A DNA stretch of 64,000 nucleotides from Pseudomonas chlororaphis subsp. chlororaphis (GCF_003945765.1 NZ_CP027712.1:6386001-6450000); one strand, 5' to 3'; counted from the stretch's first letter, positions 46,004-56,095 are shown. Made by a program: numbers and translations. The notes: generated from the letters alone by a model not told the origin.

Positions 46004-46453
46004 ATGAAAATTGGCGAGCTGGCGAAACTGACCGACTGTCAGGTCGAAACCATCCGTTACTACGAGCGCGAAGGCCTGCTGCCGGAGCCGGCCCGCAGCG
46101 AGGGCAATTACCGTCTGTATACCCAGGCCCACACCGAACGCCTGACCTTCATCCGCAACTGCCGCAGCCTGGACATGACCCTCGAGGAAATCCGCAGCCT
46201 GCTGAACCTGCGCGACAGCCCCCAGGACCAGTGCCAGAACGTGAATGCGCTGATCGACGAACACATCCACCACGTCAAGGCGCGGATCGACGGGCTGCTG
46301 GCCTTGCAGACACAGTTGCTCGACCTGCGCCAACGCTGCAGCGAAGGGCCGGACCTGGATCAGTGCGGGATTTTGCAGCGCCTGGAAGTCAGCGGCTCGG
46401 TGGCCCCCAGCGAAGCCGAGGACTCTCATGTGGGCCGTAGCCACGGGCATTGA
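46004..46453 (+). CDS. cadR: MerR-family cadmium/zinc/lead regulator CadR
   Basis: The 149-residue protein has a MerR winged-helix N-terminus (MKIGELAKLTDCQVETIRYYEREGLL), a long dimer helix, and metal-binding cysteines in QDQCQNVN (about residue 77), CSEGPDLDQC (about 112-119), with a His-rich end (HVGRSHGH) characteristic of CadR. ATG 46004 gives the family length; a longer frame upstream covers cadA's start on the other strand. It activates divergent cadA upon metal binding. Confidence 0.92.
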   Translation: MKIGELAKLTDCQVETIRYYEREGLLPEPARSEGNYRLYTQAHTERLTFIRNCRSLDMTLEEIRSLLNLRDSPQDQCQNVNALIDEHIHHVKARIDGLLALQTQLLDLRQRCSEGPDLDQCGILQRLEVSGSVAPSEAEDSHVGRSHGH

Positions 46454-46526
46454 AACCATCACCCCCCTACAGAGAGGCAGATGCCCCGTATCGACCACGT
46501 GTAGGCGTGGTCTCCGGGATTGCTAG

Positions 46527-46568
46527 AAGGCCCTGCGGGCCTTATCGCAGCCTGCGGCAGCGGCTACA
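46527..46568. repeat. Half copy of the long REP family
   Basis: Only the right arm is present (ATCGCAGCCTGCGGCAGCGG then CTACA); a small hairpin AAGGCCCTGCGGGCCTT stands where the left arm would be. It lies between the convergent cadR and thyA genes. Confidence 0.75.
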
Positions 46569-46591
46569 GAAGCCGCCGCCGGGTGTATCGA

Positions 46592-47563
46592 TCAGACCGC
46601 CATCGGCGCGGTCATCGGCGCGTGGTGCTCGTAGCCTTCCAGCGAGAAGTCGCTCGGTTCGACCTTTTCCAGCCACTCCGGCTGGTACACACCGGTCTTG
46701 GCGAACTCCGGTACACGTTCGGAAATCACCAGCTTCGGCATCGGGAACGGCTCGCGCTTGAGCTGTTCGTTGAGCATGTCCAGGTGGTTTTCGTAGACGT
46801 GGGCGTCGCCGATGAAATAGGTGAACCAGCGCGGGGTGTAGCCGGTCAGGCGACCGATCAGGCTCAGCAGCGCCGCGCCTTCGGTGAGGTTGAACGGTGT
46901 GCCCAGGCCCAGGTCGTTGGAGCGGATGTAGAGGGTCAGGGAAATTTCCCGGGTCTCGACATTCGGGTGGAACTGGTACAGCAGGTGGCACGGCGGCAGG
47001 GCCATTTCATCCAGCTGGGCGCAGTTCCAACCGTGGAACAGGATACGACGGCTGCCCGGGTCCTTGATGATGGTGTCCACGCACTGGCGCACTTGGTCGA
47101 TGGCCTTGTACAGCACCACATAGGCCTGGCCGTTTTCCTCGCCTTCGGCGATCTGCCGGTAGCCCTGGGCCAGGGTCTGCTCGATGGCGGCCGGGTTGCT
47201 CAGGGGGATCTGCTTGTACGCCGGCCACTTGCGCCATTGCACGCCGTAGATTTCACCCAGGTCGTCCTCGCCCTGGCGGAAGGGGTTGGCCAGCCACTGG
47301 GCGTTTTCGTTGGCGTTCTGGTCCCAGACCTTGCAGCCCAGGGCACGGAATTCGGCGGCGTTGTTCACCCCACGGAGGAAACCGCACATCTCGCCGATGG
47401 CCGACTTGAAGGCCATCTTGCGGGTGGTGATCGCCGGGAAACCGTCTTTCAGGTCGTAACGCAGCATCGCGCCGGGGAAGCTGATGGTGTTCACGCCCGT
47501 GCGGTTGGCCTGTTTGGTGCCATTCTTGATGACGTGGGCGACCAGATCGAGATATTGCTTCAT
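46592..47563 (-). CDS. thyA: Thymidylate synthase ThyA
   Basis: The 323-residue enzyme makes dTMP from dUMP with methylene-tetrahydrofolate. The catalytic cysteine is C192 in [11 protein letters not shown], with the folate/dUMP blocks [26 protein letters not shown] and [12 protein letters not shown]. The protein is longer than the 264-residue E. coli enzyme by an insertion of about 46 residues before the active site (roughly residues 85-150), as in Lactobacillus-type ThyA. It lies 47 bases after lgt on the same strand, the usual lgt-thyA order. Confidence 0.95.
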   Translation of the reverse strand: MKQYLDLVAHVIKNGTKQANRTGVNTISFPGAMLRYDLKDGFPAITTRKMAFKSAIGEMCGFLRGVNNAAEFRALGCKVWDQNANENAQWLANPFRQGEDDLGEIYGVQWRKWPAYKQIPLSNPAAIEQTLAQGYRQIAEGEENGQAYVVLYKAIDQVRQCVDTIIKDPGSRRILFHGWNCAQLDEMALPPCHLLYQFHPNVETREISLTLYIRSNDLGLGTPFNLTEGAALLSLIGRLTGYTPRWFTYFIGDAHVYENHLDMLNEQLKREPFPMPKLVISERVPEFAKTGVYQPEWLEKVEPSDFSLEGYEHHAPMTAPMAV

Positions 47564-47610
47564 GTATTACCTGTGTCCTTGAAGGCAGGGCTCGCGCCCT
47601 GCGATCCGAA

Positions 47611-48432
47611 TTAGAGCGCGGCGTCTTTCGCCGCCGGTGCCGCTGGAGCGCGGTGATAGGCCAGCCAGATCAGGAACAGGCCGCCAATGATCATCGGCAG
47701 GCACAGCACCTGGCCCATGGTCAGCCAGTTCCACGCCAGATAGCCCAGCTGCGCATCCGGGACCCGGACGAACTCGACGATAAAACGGAAAATACCGTAA
47801 AACAGGGCGAACATCCCGGAAACCGCCATGGTTGGACGGGGCTTGCGCGAGAACAGCCAGAGGATGAGGAACAGTGCCACGCCTTCCAGGGCGAACTGAT
47901 ACAGCTGCGAAGGGTGGCGCGGCAGCTGGGCCGGGTCGCTGAACGGCGGGAAGATCATCGCCCACGGCAGGTCGGTCGGCTTGCCCCACAGCTCGGCGTT
48001 GATGAAGTTGCCGATGCGCCCGGCGCCCAGGCCGATCGGCACCATCGGCGCGACGAAGTCCATCAGCTGGAAGAACGACTTGCCGTTCTTCTTGCCGAAC
48101 CACAAGGCCGCGAGCATCACCCCGATGAAACCGCCGTGGAACGACATGCCACCTTTCCAGACCTCGAAGATCAGCGTCGGGTTGGCCAGGTAGGCGCTCA
48201 GGTCATAGAACAGCACATAGCCCAGGCGCCCGCCGACAATGACCCCCATCGACATCCAGAACACCATGTCGGAGAGCTTCTCCTTGGTCCAGGTTGGGTC
48301 GAAGCGGTTCAACCGGCGCGACGCCAGCAGCCAGGCGCCACCGATGCCGATCAGGTACATCAGGCCGTACCAGTGAATTTTCAGCGGGCCGATGGCCAGG
48401 GCCACCGGGTCGATCTGCGGGTAAGGCAGCAT
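47611..48432 (-). CDS. lgt: Prolipoprotein diacylglyceryl transferase Lgt
   Basis: The 273-residue inner-membrane enzyme adds diacylglycerol to lipobox cysteines. About seven helices are visible, with the conserved HGGFIGV segment (near residue 102), the Lgt signature [17 protein letters not shown] (about 137-153) with its catalytic arginine, and a C-terminal [11 protein letters not shown]. It precedes thyA on the minus strand. Confidence 0.96.
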   Translation of the reverse strand: MLPYPQIDPVALAIGPLKIHWYGLMYLIGIGGAWLLASRRLNRFDPTWTKEKLSDMVFWMSMGVIVGGRLGYVLFYDLSAYLANPTLIFEVWKGGMSFHGGFIGVMLAALWFGKKNGKSFFQLMDFVAPMVPIGLGAGRIGNFINAELWGKPTDLPWAMIFPPFSDPAQLPRHPSQLYQFALEGVALFLILWLFSRKPRPTMAVSGMFALFYGIFRFIVEFVRVPDAQLGYLAWNWLTMGQVLCLPMIIGGLFLIWLAYHRAPAAPAAKDAAL

Positions 48433-48510
48433 TGCGACTCCTCGTTAGAGTGAAACTCGATTGCGCCGCGACCATGTCACGCGCGGATTAAGCCAGGATT
48501 GCGGAACCTG

Positions 48511-49293
48511 TCAGAGCAGGAACGTCAGCCCGACCACAAACAGCAGGCCGGCGAACAAGCGCTTCAACAGGCGCGCCGACAGCCGATGGGCCAGGCGTGC
48601 GCCGAACCGGGCAAAGACCATGCTGGTCAGGGCGATGCCCAGCAGCGCCGGCAAATACACAAAACCCAGACTATGAGCCGGCAGCAACGGATCATGCCAG
48701 CCCAGAATCATGAAACTTATTGCACTGGCCACGGCAATCGGCAAACCACAGGCCGAGGACGTGGCCACCGCCTGCTGCATCGGCACGCTGCGCCAGGTCA
48801 GGAACGGCACGGTCAGCGAGCCGCCGCCGATGCCGAAAATCGCCGAGGCCCAGCCGATCACACTGCCGGCCAGGGTCAGCCCGAGCTTGCCGGGAACGTC
48901 GCGGCTGGCCTTGGGCCGCAGGTCCAGGGTCATCTGCAGGGCCACCACCAGGGCGAAGACGCCGATGATTTTCTGCAGGTTCGGCCCGGAGATCGCTTCG
49001 GCCGTCAGCGCCCCGACTCCGGCGCCGAGCAGGATGCCCAGGGTCATCCAGGCAAAGATCGGCCAGCGCACCGCGCCCCTGCGCTGGTGTTCGCGAACCG
49101 CGTTGACCGAGGTAAAAATGATGGTCGCCAGCGACGTGCCAACGGCCAGGTGGGTCAGGATCGACGGATCGAAACCTTGCAGGGTGAAGCTGAACACCAG
49201 CACGGGAACGATGATGATGCCGCCACCTACGCCAAACAGACCGGCCAATATGCCCGCGCAGGCCCCCAGCAGCAGATAGAGCAGAAATTCCAT
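48511..49293 (-). CDS. TauE/SafE family membrane permease
   Basis: The 260-residue protein has about eight membrane helices and two internal repeats carrying the family GVGGGIIIVPVL and GIGGGSLTVPFL motifs (near residues 20 and 160). TauE/SafE proteins export sulfite, sulfoacetate and related organosulfur anions in the characterised cases; the substrate here is unknown. I chose ATG 49293 (MEFLLYLLLG) because the longer frame upstream is the NRDE gene on the opposite strand. Confidence 0.85.
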   Translation of the reverse strand: MEFLLYLLLGACAGILAGLFGVGGGIIIVPVLVFSFTLQGFDPSILTHLAVGTSLATIIFTSVNAVREHQRRGAVRWPIFAWMTLGILLGAGVGALTAEAISGPNLQKIIGVFALVVALQMTLDLRPKASRDVPGKLGLTLAGSVIGWASAIFGIGGGSLTVPFLTWRSVPMQQAVATSSACGLPIAVASAISFMILGWHDPLLPAHSLGFVYLPALLGIALTSMVFARFGARLAHRLSARLLKRLFAGLLFVVGLTFLL

Positions 49294-49416
49294 GGAGGCA
49301 TCCCGAAAAGAGAGCGGCATGGTAACGGATGCACGGCCCTTGGCTCCACTGGATGGCGATGGATACCCAGTCGTTCTGTGCGTAAAGTGAGCAAAAAACA
49401 CAAAAGGGACAACCTG

Positions 49417-50163
49417 ATGTGCTTGATCGTATTCGCCTGGCGGCCGGGCCACGCCCTGCCCCTGATCGTCGCGGCCAACCGTGACGAGTTCTACGCCCGC
49501 CCCAGCCTGCCGTTGGCGCAATGGCCCGAAGCCCCCGATATCTACGCCGGACGCGACCTGGAAGCGGGCGGCACCTGGCTCGGCCTGGGCGCCGACGGAC
49601 GCTTCGCCGCCCTGACCAATATCCGCAATCCCCATCAGCCCCCCGCGCGCCGCTCCAGAGGCGAACTGGTAGCGCGTTTTCTCAGCAGCAAGATGTCGAT
49701 AGACGACTATTTCAGCGACGTTGTCGGCCGATCACTGGAATATGCCGGCTTCAACCTGCTGGTGGGCACCCCCGATCAGCTCTGGCACTACAACGCCCAG
49801 GCCCGTGAGCCGCAGCAACTGGGCAGTGGCGTGTACGGCCTGTCGAACGCCGGGCTCGATACGCCCTGGCCCAAGCTGCTCAAGGCCAAGACAGCATTAC
49901 AGGAAGTACTGCACGACCCGCAGCCCCAGGCTCTGCTCGCCCTGCTCAGCGATGCGCAGACCGCGCCGTTTGCCGACCTTCCCGATACCGGGGTCGGCCT
50001 GGCCACCGAGAGCCTGCTGTCGAGCGTGTTTATCGCCAGCCCCAGCTACGGCACGCGGGCCAGCACAGCGCTGATCGTTCGGGCCGATGGTTCCAGGCAC
50101 ATAGTCGAGCGCAGCTTCGGGCCCTATGGCGGGCATCTGGGGGAAGTGGAGCTGAGGGTTTAG
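49417..50163 (+). CDS. NRDE family protein (TANGO2-like)
   Basis: The 248-residue protein begins MCLIVFAW and carries the family-defining NRDE motif (AANRDEFYARP near residues 20-30) and GGTWLGLGADGRFAALTNIRNP. Family members are homologous to human TANGO2; heme trafficking has been proposed, but the bacterial role is not clear. The ATG at 49417 was chosen because the family starts with this cysteine at position 2. It is divergent from the TauE/SafE gene. Confidence 0.85.
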   Translation: MCLIVFAWRPGHALPLIVAANRDEFYARPSLPLAQWPEAPDIYAGRDLEAGGTWLGLGADGRFAALTNIRNPHQPPARRSRGELVARFLSSKMSIDDYFSDVVGRSLEYAGFNLLVGTPDQLWHYNAQAREPQQLGSGVYGLSNAGLDTPWPKLLKAKTALQEVLHDPQPQALLALLSDAQTAPFADLPDTGVGLATESLLSSVFIASPSYGTRASTALIVRADGSRHIVERSFGPYGGHLGEVELRV

Positions 50164-50172
50164 CGGACGCTA

Positions 50173-50219
50173 TCGCGAACAAGCCCGCTCCTGCTGCTGT
50201 AGGAGCGGGCTTGTTTGCA
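50173..50219. repeat. Compact short-family REP hairpin
   Basis: TCGCGAACAAGCCCGCTCC and GGAGCGGGCTTGTTTGC form a tight inverted repeat around a 10-base loop, between the convergent NRDE and ptsP genes. It may double as a transcript end. Confidence 0.82.
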
Positions 50220-50235
50220 ATGGAAACAACGGAAA

Positions 50236-52515
50236 TTAAAGGGTCTTGGCCGACGCCGGATTGATCATCCGCGCCAAGCCCAGGTTCTTCAGCGCCAGTT
50301 GCAGCGAGCTGTGGATAACTTGCGGGTTGTCGATGGTCATCAGCTCGGCCAGCAGTTCCCTGGCCTTGCTGAGATTGATCTGACGCAGCATCCACTTCAC
50401 TTTCGGCAGGTTGGTGGCGTTCATCGACAGGCTGTCGAAGCCCATCGCCATCAGCAGCACCGCCGCCGCCGGATCGCCGGCCATCTCGCCGCAGATACTC
50501 ACCGGCTTGCCTTCGGCATGGGCGTCGCGCACCACAGTCTGCAAGGCTTGCAGCACCGCCGGATGCAGGTAGTCGTAGAGGTCCGCCACCCGTGGGTTGT
50601 TACGGTCCACGGCCAGCAGGTACTGGGTCAGGTCGTTGGAGCCGACCGACAGGAAGTCCACCTGGCGCGCCAGTTCCTTGGTCTGGTACACCGCGGCCGG
50701 GATCTCGATCATCACCCCGATCGGCGGCATCGGCACGTCGGTGCCTTCGTCGCGCACTTCGCCCCAGGCGCGGTGGATCAGGTGCAACGCTTCTTCCAGC
50801 TCATGGGTGCCGGAAATCATCGGCAGGAGGATGCGCAGGTTGTTCAGGCCTTCGCTGGCCTTGAGCATGGCGCGGGTCTGGACGAGGAAAATCTCGGGAT
50901 GGTCGAGGGTGACGCGAATGCCGCGCCAGCCGAGGAAGGGGTTGTCTTCCTTGATCGGGAAATACGACAGTGACTTGTCGCCGCCAATGTCCAGGCTGCG
51001 CATCGTCACCGGTTGCGGGTGGAAGGCCGCGAGTTGCTCGCGATAGATCGCCAGCTGCTCCTTTTCGCTCGGGAAGCGTTGGTTGATCATGAACGGCACT
51101 TCGGTGCGGTACAGGCCCACGCCTTCGGCGCCACGCTTCTGCGCCCGCGCCACGTCCGCCAGCAGGCCGGTGTTGACCCACAGCGGCATGCGGTGGCCGT
51201 CCAGGGTCACGCATGGCAGGTCGCGCAGAGCATCCAGGCCCTGGGCCAGTTGCCGTTCTTCCTCGACCACATCGGCGAACTGCTTGCGCAGCACGTCGCT
51301 GGGGTTGGTGTAGACCTCGCCGTGGTAGCCGTCGACGATCATCTGGATGCCGTCGACTTTCGAGTACGGCAGGTCGACCAGGCCCATCACCGTCGGAATG
51401 CCCATGGCCCGGGCCAGGATCGCCACGTGGGAGTTGCCCGAACCCAATACCGAGACCAGGCCGACCAGCTTGCCTTCGGGCACCTCGCCGAGCATGGCCG
51501 GCGTCAGTTCTTCGCTGACCAGGATGGTGTTGTCGGGGTAGACCAGGGTCTGCTGGCGCTCTTCCTGCAGGTAGGCCAGCAGGCGCCGGCCCAGGTCCTT
51601 GACGTCCGATGCCCGCTCGCGCAGGTAGGCATCGTCCATCAGCTCGAAACGGTTGACGTGATCGGTGACCACCTGGCGCAACGCACCCTGGGCCCATTGG
51701 CCGGTCTTGATCACGGTGGTCACTTCGCTGCCCAGAGAGGCATCGTCGAGCATCATCAGGTAGACGTCGAACAGCGCCCGTTCTTCGGGACGCAGCTGGG
51801 TGGCGAGTTTTTCCGAGAGGGTGCGCATGTCGGCGCGCACGCCTTCGATGGCGGTCTTGAACAACGCCAGCTCGGCGTCGATGTCGGTAATGCTCTTGTC
51901 AGGCACCACGTCCAGGTCGGCCGGCGGCAGCATGACCACCGCGGTACCGACCGCCGCGCCAGGCGAGCCGGGCACGCCGACGAACTTGGCTTCCTGGATG
52001 CCCTTGCCCTGGCGGCCCAGGCCACGGATCGAACCGGTGGCTTCGGCGTGGGCGATAACCCCCGCCAGCTGCGCGCTCATGGTCACCAGGAAGGCTTCTT
52101 CGCCCTCGTCGAACTGACGACGCTCCTTTTGCTGGATGACCAGGACGCCGACGACCCGGCGGTGGTGAATGATCGGCGCACCGAGGAAGGAGGCATAACG
52201 CTCCTCGCCGGTCTCGGCGAAGTAGCGATAACGCGGGTGATCGGCGGCGTTTTCGAGGTTCAGCGGTTCTTCGCGCGTACCGACCAGGCCGACCAGACCT
52301 TCGTTGGGTGCCATGCTGACCTTGCCGATCGAGCGCTTGTTCAAGCCCTCGGTGGCCATCAGGACAAAACGGTTGGTCTCCGGATCCAGCAGATAGACCG
52401 AGCAGACCTGGCTGCCCATGGCCTCTTTGACGCGCAACACAATAATCCCCAACGCCGCCTTGAGATCCTTGGCGGAGTTAACTTCCTGGACGATCTTGCG
52501 CAGCGTATTGAGCAT
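50236..52515 (-). CDS. ptsP: PTS-Ntr phosphoenolpyruvate-protein phosphotransferase PtsP
   Basis: The 759-residue enzyme has an N-terminal GAF domain (about residues 15-160; GSQVCSVYLLDPETNRFVLMA) followed by an enzyme I module. The phospho-histidine site is GSGNSHVAILARAMGIPTVMG (about 356), and the PEP-binding C-terminal part has SICGEMAGDPAAAVLLMAMGFDSLSM. It passes phosphate from PEP to NPr in the nitrogen PTS, a regulatory not sugar-import system. It follows rppH by 22 bases on the same strand, the conserved rppH-ptsP pair. Confidence 0.96.
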   Translation of the reverse strand: MLNTLRKIVQEVNSAKDLKAALGIIVLRVKEAMGSQVCSVYLLDPETNRFVLMATEGLNKRSIGKVSMAPNEGLVGLVGTREEPLNLENAADHPRYRYFAETGEERYASFLGAPIIHHRRVVGVLVIQQKERRQFDEGEEAFLVTMSAQLAGVIAHAEATGSIRGLGRQGKGIQEAKFVGVPGSPGAAVGTAVVMLPPADLDVVPDKSITDIDAELALFKTAIEGVRADMRTLSEKLATQLRPEERALFDVYLMMLDDASLGSEVTTVIKTGQWAQGALRQVVTDHVNRFELMDDAYLRERASDVKDLGRRLLAYLQEERQQTLVYPDNTILVSEELTPAMLGEVPEGKLVGLVSVLGSGNSHVAILARAMGIPTVMGLVDLPYSKVDGIQMIVDGYHGEVYTNPSDVLRKQFADVVEEERQLAQGLDALRDLPCVTLDGHRMPLWVNTGLLADVARAQKRGAEGVGLYRTEVPFMINQRFPSEKEQLAIYREQLAAFHPQPVTMRSLDIGGDKSLSYFPIKEDNPFLGWRGIRVTLDHPEIFLVQTRAMLKASEGLNNLRILLPMISGTHELEEALHLIHRAWGEVRDEGTDVPMPPIGVMIEIPAAVYQTKELARQVDFLSVGSNDLTQYLLAVDRNNPRVADLYDYLHPAVLQALQTVVRDAHAEGKPVSICGEMAGDPAAAVLLMAMGFDSLSMNATNLPKVKWMLRQINLSKARELLAELMTIDNPQVIHSSLQLALKNLGLARMINPASAKTL

Positions 52516-52537
52516 GGCTCGGGGTCGAACTCCGTCG

Positions 52538-53017
52538 TCAGTCGCGCGCTAGAAGGCGCGGGGCAAGCTCTTTGAGAGCGCGGCGGTAAACCTCGCGCTT
52601 GAATGTCACCACCTGGCCCAACGGATACCAATAACTGACCCAGCGCCAGCCATCGAACTCCGGTTTACCGGTCAAATCCATCCGCACCCGCTGCTCGTTG
52701 GAGATCAGGCGCAGGAGAAACCATTTCTGTTTCTGGCCGATGCACAGCGGTTGGCTGTGGGTACGGACCAGGCGTTGCGGCAAACGATAGCGCAACCAGC
52801 CCCGGGTGCAGGCGAGAATTTGCACATCTTCGCGTTCCAGGCCTACTTCTTCGTTCAACTCGCGGTACAAAGCGTCTTCCGGCGTCTCTTCGGGGTTGAT
52901 CCCCCCTTGCGGAAACTGCCAGGCATCTTGATTGATACGGCGAGCCCATAGCACCTGGCCGGCATCATTCGTCAGAATGATCCCGACATTGGGGCGGAAA
53001 CCATCGGGGTCGATCAC
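52538..53017 (-). CDS. rppH: RNA pyrophosphohydrolase RppH
   Basis: The 159-residue Nudix enzyme removes pyrophosphate from mRNA 5' ends and so starts decay. The Nudix box is at residues 38-60 ([20 protein letters not shown] then VGL). The start is GTG at 53017, giving the family opening [15 protein letters not shown]; a further 20 codons upstream are open but not supported. It is the first gene of the pair with ptsP. Confidence 0.95.
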   Translation of the reverse strand: MIDPDGFRPNVGIILTNDAGQVLWARRINQDAWQFPQGGINPEETPEDALYRELNEEVGLEREDVQILACTRGWLRYRLPQRLVRTHSQPLCIGQKQKWFLLRLISNEQRVRMDLTGKPEFDGWRWVSYWYPLGQVVTFKREVYRRALKELAPRLLARD

Positions 53018-53160
53018 GGCAACAACCTCGCAAACGCATGTCGCCGCATTGTTCCACAAAGGTTGTGAAAGCAGCAACGAGGCTTCCTACCTTATGTGCA
53101 CTCTTGTGAAAAGACCGTATTCTGATCGCCTTTTTTCAGACTTATCAGCGAGTAACCGTG

Positions 53161-53817
53161 ATGCGCCTGGCTTTATTCGACTTGGACAACACCCTTCTGG
53201 GCGGCGACAGTGACCACGCCTGGGGCGATTACCTGTGCGAACGAGGCTTCCTCGACGCCGTCACCTACAAGGCCCGCAACGACGAGTTCTACCAGGACTA
53301 CCTGGCCGGCAAGCTCGACAATGCCGCCTACCTGAACTTCTGCCTGGAGGTTCTCGGCCGCACCGAGATGGACGTGCTCGACCAATGGCATCGCGACTAC
53401 ATGCGCGACTGCATCGAGCCGCTGCTGCTGCCCAAGGCCGCGCAACTACTGGCCAAGCACAAGGCCGCCGGCGACAAGCTGGTGATCATCACCGCCACCA
53501 ACCGCTTCGTCACCGCGCCGATCGCCGAACGCCTGGGCGTGGAAACCCTGATCGCCACCGAGTGCGAGATGCAGGATGGCCGCTACACCGGTCGCAGCAC
53601 CGACGTCCCGTGCTTTCGCGAAGGCAAGGTCACCCGCCTGACGCGCTGGCTCGAGGAAACCGGCCACAGCCTGGAAGACAGCTACTTCTATAGCGATTCG
53701 ATGAATGACTTGCCGTTGCTGGATCTGGTGGCGAACCCGATCGCCGTGGACCCGGACCCGAACCTGCGGGCCCTGGCCCTGCAGCGTGGCTGGCCGGTGA
53801 TCAGCCTGCGCGACTGA
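53161..53817 (+). CDS. HAD-family phosphatase (SerB/PSPase-like)
   Basis: The 218-residue protein has HAD motif I FDLDNTLL (residues 5-12), a helical cap, motif [11 protein letters not shown], and motif [16 protein letters not shown]. This is the PSPase-related HAD-IB group (TIGR01490-like), which includes histidinol-phosphate and small-molecule phosphatases. Substrate unknown. The ATG at 53161 is preceded one codon up by an in-frame GTG that could also serve. It is divergent from rppH. Confidence 0.85.
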   Translation: MRLALFDLDNTLLGGDSDHAWGDYLCERGFLDAVTYKARNDEFYQDYLAGKLDNAAYLNFCLEVLGRTEMDVLDQWHRDYMRDCIEPLLLPKAAQLLAKHKAAGDKLVIITATNRFVTAPIAERLGVETLIATECEMQDGRYTGRSTDVPCFREGKVTRLTRWLEETGHSLEDSYFYSDSMNDLPLLDLVANPIAVDPDPNLRALALQRGWPVISLRD

Positions 53818-53825
53818 GAAAGCTA

Positions 53826-53860
53826 GCGCGAGCTGGCCCCTATAGGAGCAAGCTCGCGAT
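53826..53860. repeat. Degenerate short-family REP hairpin
   Basis: GCGCGAGCTGGCCCC and TATAGGAGCAAGCTCGCGA form an imperfect inverted repeat with the REP core GGAGCAAGCTCGCGA. It sits between the convergent HAD and DUF2269 genes. Confidence 0.65.
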
Positions 53861-53867
53861 CAGGCCG

Positions 53868-54296
53868 TCAAACCGGCTTGGCGCCCATCAACCCGGCAAT
53901 GGCGAAGAAACACACGAAGCTGAACACCGCCAGCGCCAGGGTGAACTTCGGACTCCCCACACCCGAAGCGATCCGCAGCCGATTGAGCCGCGCCAGCAGC
54001 CAGAAACAGCTCAGGGCACCCACGGTGTAGATCAGGCTGGAGGCCAGGATCCAGGTCTGCCCCAGCGACCAGCCCAGCAGATGCACCAGCCACCAGCCGC
54101 TGAACGGCAGGCTGGCCAGGCAGATCACCAGTAACAGCCAGACGAACACCAGCGGCCGGCGCAACAGCCGGCTGTAGATGCTTGCGTCACCCTTGCTACG
54201 AGCGCGCCAGACCCAGATCGCCAGCCCCAGCGCGCTGCCCAGCAGCAACACGGTGGCCAGGATATGGACGGTTTTGAGGACGGTCAGCGTTTCCAT
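53868..54296 (-). CDS. DUF2269 family membrane protein
   Basis: The 142-residue protein has four membrane helices (near residues 8-27, 46-64, 74-95 and 118-138), typical of the DUF2269 family of predicted integral membrane proteins. The ATG at 54296 follows AAGGAG by 8 bases; the frame upstream runs into ilvA read out of frame. It lies 40 bases after ilvA on the same strand. Function unknown. Confidence 0.8.
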   Translation of the reverse strand: METLTVLKTVHILATVLLLGSALGLAIWVWRARSKGDASIYSRLLRRPLVFVWLLLVICLASLPFSGWWLVHLLGWSLGQTWILASSLIYTVGALSCFWLLARLNRLRIASGVGSPKFTLALAVFSFVCFFAIAGLMGAKPV

Positions 54297-54336
54297 GTCA
54301 TTAACTCCTTGAGGCCTTGCCCACCAGCGTAGCCGT

Positions 54337-55851
54337 TCAGCCGAGGAACAGCTGATACGCAGGGTTATCACTCTCGTCCCAGTACGGGTAACCGATCTGC
54401 GCCAGCGCCGCCGGTACCAGGTGGCGTTCGCTCGCCGGTACTTGCAGGCCGGCGACCACCCGGCCATCGGCCGCGCCATGGTTGCGGTAGTGGAACATCG
54501 AGATGTTCCAGCGCCCGCCGAGCTTGTTGAGGAAGTTGAACAGCGCGCCCGGGCGTTCCGGGAACTCGAAGCGGAACACCACTTCATCGCTGACCCGCGC
54601 GGCATGGCCACCGACCATGTGACGGATATGCAGCTTGGCCAGTTCGTTGTCGGTCAGGTCGGTCACCGGGAAGCCCTGTTCGGACAGGCTGGCGATCAGC
54701 GCGCTGCGTGGATCGTTTTCCGGGTGAGTCTGCACGCCCACGAAGATGTGCGCTTCGCTGCCGGTGTTGTAGCGGTAATTGAATTCGGTGATCTGGCGCT
54801 TGCCGATGGCTTCGCAGAAGGCCTTGAAGCTGCCCGGCTTCTCCGGGATCGTCACGGCGATGATGGCCTCGCGGCCCTCGCCCAGCTCGGCGCGCTCGGC
54901 GACATGGCGCAGGCGGTCGAAGTTGACGTTGGCACCGGAGTCGATGGCCACCAGGGTCTGCCCGCTGACGCCACGCTGCTCGACGTATTTCTTGATCCCG
55001 GCCACGCCCAGGGCGCCAGCCGGCTCGGTGATGGAGCGGGTGTCATCGTAGATGTCCTTGATCGCCGCGCAGATCTCGTCGGTGCTGACGGTGATCACTT
55101 CATCCACGTAGTCCTTGCAGATGTCGAAGGTGTGCTGGCCGATCTGCGCCACCGCGACACCGTCGGCGAAGATGCCCACGGTCGGCAGTACCACGCGTTC
55201 GCCGGCGGCCATGGCCGCTTGCAGGCAGTTGGAGTCGTCCGGCTCGACGCCGATGATCTTGATTTCCGGCCGCAGGTATTTGACGTAGGCTGCGATTCCG
55301 GCAATCAGGCCGCCACCGCCGACCGGCACGAAGATCGCGTCCAGGCGCCCTGGATGCTGGCGTAAAATTTCCATCGCCACGGTGCCCTGCCCGGCAATGG
55401 TGTGTGGATCGTCGTACGGGTGGATATAGACATAGCCTTTTTCGTCCACCAGCTTCAGCGAGTAGGCCAGGGCTTCCGGGAAAGTATCGCCGTGCAGCAC
55501 CACTTTGCCGCCGCGCGAACGCACGCCTTCGACCTTGATCTCCGGGGTGGTCTTGGGCATCACGATGGTCGCCTTCACCCCCAGCACCTTGGCAGCCAGG
55601 GCCAGACCCTGGGCATGGTTGCCGGCCGAGGCGGTGACCACGCCACGGGCGCGCTCGGCATCGCTGAGCTGGGTCAGCTTGTTGTAGGCGCCGCGAATCT
55701 TGAACGAGAACACCGGCTGCAAGTCTTCGCGCTTGAGCCAGATCTGATTGCCCAGCCGCTCGGAGAGCTGGCGGGCAGTCTGCAACGGGGTTTCTACGGC
55801 AACGTCGTAAACGCGCGAGGTGAGGATCTTTTTGACGTACTGTTCGAGCAT
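54337..55851 (-). CDS. ilvA: Biosynthetic threonine ammonia-lyase IlvA
   Basis: The 504-residue PLP enzyme deaminates threonine to 2-ketobutyrate, first step toward isoleucine. The PLP lysine is K51 in FSFKIRGAYNK, the phosphate loop is VGGGGLIAG (about 187), and two C-terminal ACT-like regulatory domains (about 325-504) mark the biosynthetic, isoleucine-inhibited form. Length matches. It is unlinked from ilvD by 24 kb. Confidence 0.95.
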   Translation of the reverse strand: MLEQYVKKILTSRVYDVAVETPLQTARQLSERLGNQIWLKREDLQPVFSFKIRGAYNKLTQLSDAERARGVVTASAGNHAQGLALAAKVLGVKATIVMPKTTPEIKVEGVRSRGGKVVLHGDTFPEALAYSLKLVDEKGYVYIHPYDDPHTIAGQGTVAMEILRQHPGRLDAIFVPVGGGGLIAGIAAYVKYLRPEIKIIGVEPDDSNCLQAAMAAGERVVLPTVGIFADGVAVAQIGQHTFDICKDYVDEVITVSTDEICAAIKDIYDDTRSITEPAGALGVAGIKKYVEQRGVSGQTLVAIDSGANVNFDRLRHVAERAELGEGREAIIAVTIPEKPGSFKAFCEAIGKRQITEFNYRYNTGSEAHIFVGVQTHPENDPRSALIASLSEQGFPVTDLTDNELAKLHIRHMVGGHAARVSDEVVFRFEFPERPGALFNFLNKLGGRWNISMFHYRNHGAADGRVVAGLQVPASERHLVPAALAQIGYPYWDESDNPAYQLFLG

Positions 55852-55944
55852 CGGAAAGCATCACTGAGCGGGTTGGGCAGGGCCAGCGAGTCTAACCCAG
55901 CGTTTACCCGGGCGACCACACGAATCCAGAGGTTTTAAAAGCCT

Positions 55945-56042
55945 CGTAGCCGCTGTCGGAGGCTGCGATAGGTCTGCAGGTCCTCCGGCCACTCGCGTCT
56001 GTCACGACCTGACGATCGATCGAAGCCTTCGGCAGCGGCTAC
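55945..56042. repeat. Long-family inverted REP pair between ilvA and rpiA
   Basis: CGTAGCCGCTGTCGGAGGCT opens and AGCCTTCGGCAGCGGCTACC closes a roughly 98-base element. The left arm has diverged by a few bases from the other copies. Here the two flanking genes are divergent, so it sits upstream of both, which is less common for REPs. Confidence 0.88.
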
Positions 56043-56066
56043 CAAAAGCGGTTCGCCAAACGGGCA

Positions 56067-56095
56067 ATGACCTGCTCAGGACACCGGCCTATAAT
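56067..56095 (+). promoter_or_regulatory. Probable rpiA promoter
   Basis: ATGACC (56067-56072), a 4/6 match to -35, is followed by a 17-base spacer and a perfect TATAAT (56090-56095), ending 41 bases before the rpiA ATG. Confidence 0.65.

Noticed and set aside
48499..49416. Long upstream extension of the NRDE protein frame
   Set aside because: It covers the TauE/SafE gene on the other strand and yields low-complexity sequence; the family starts at MCLIVFAW.
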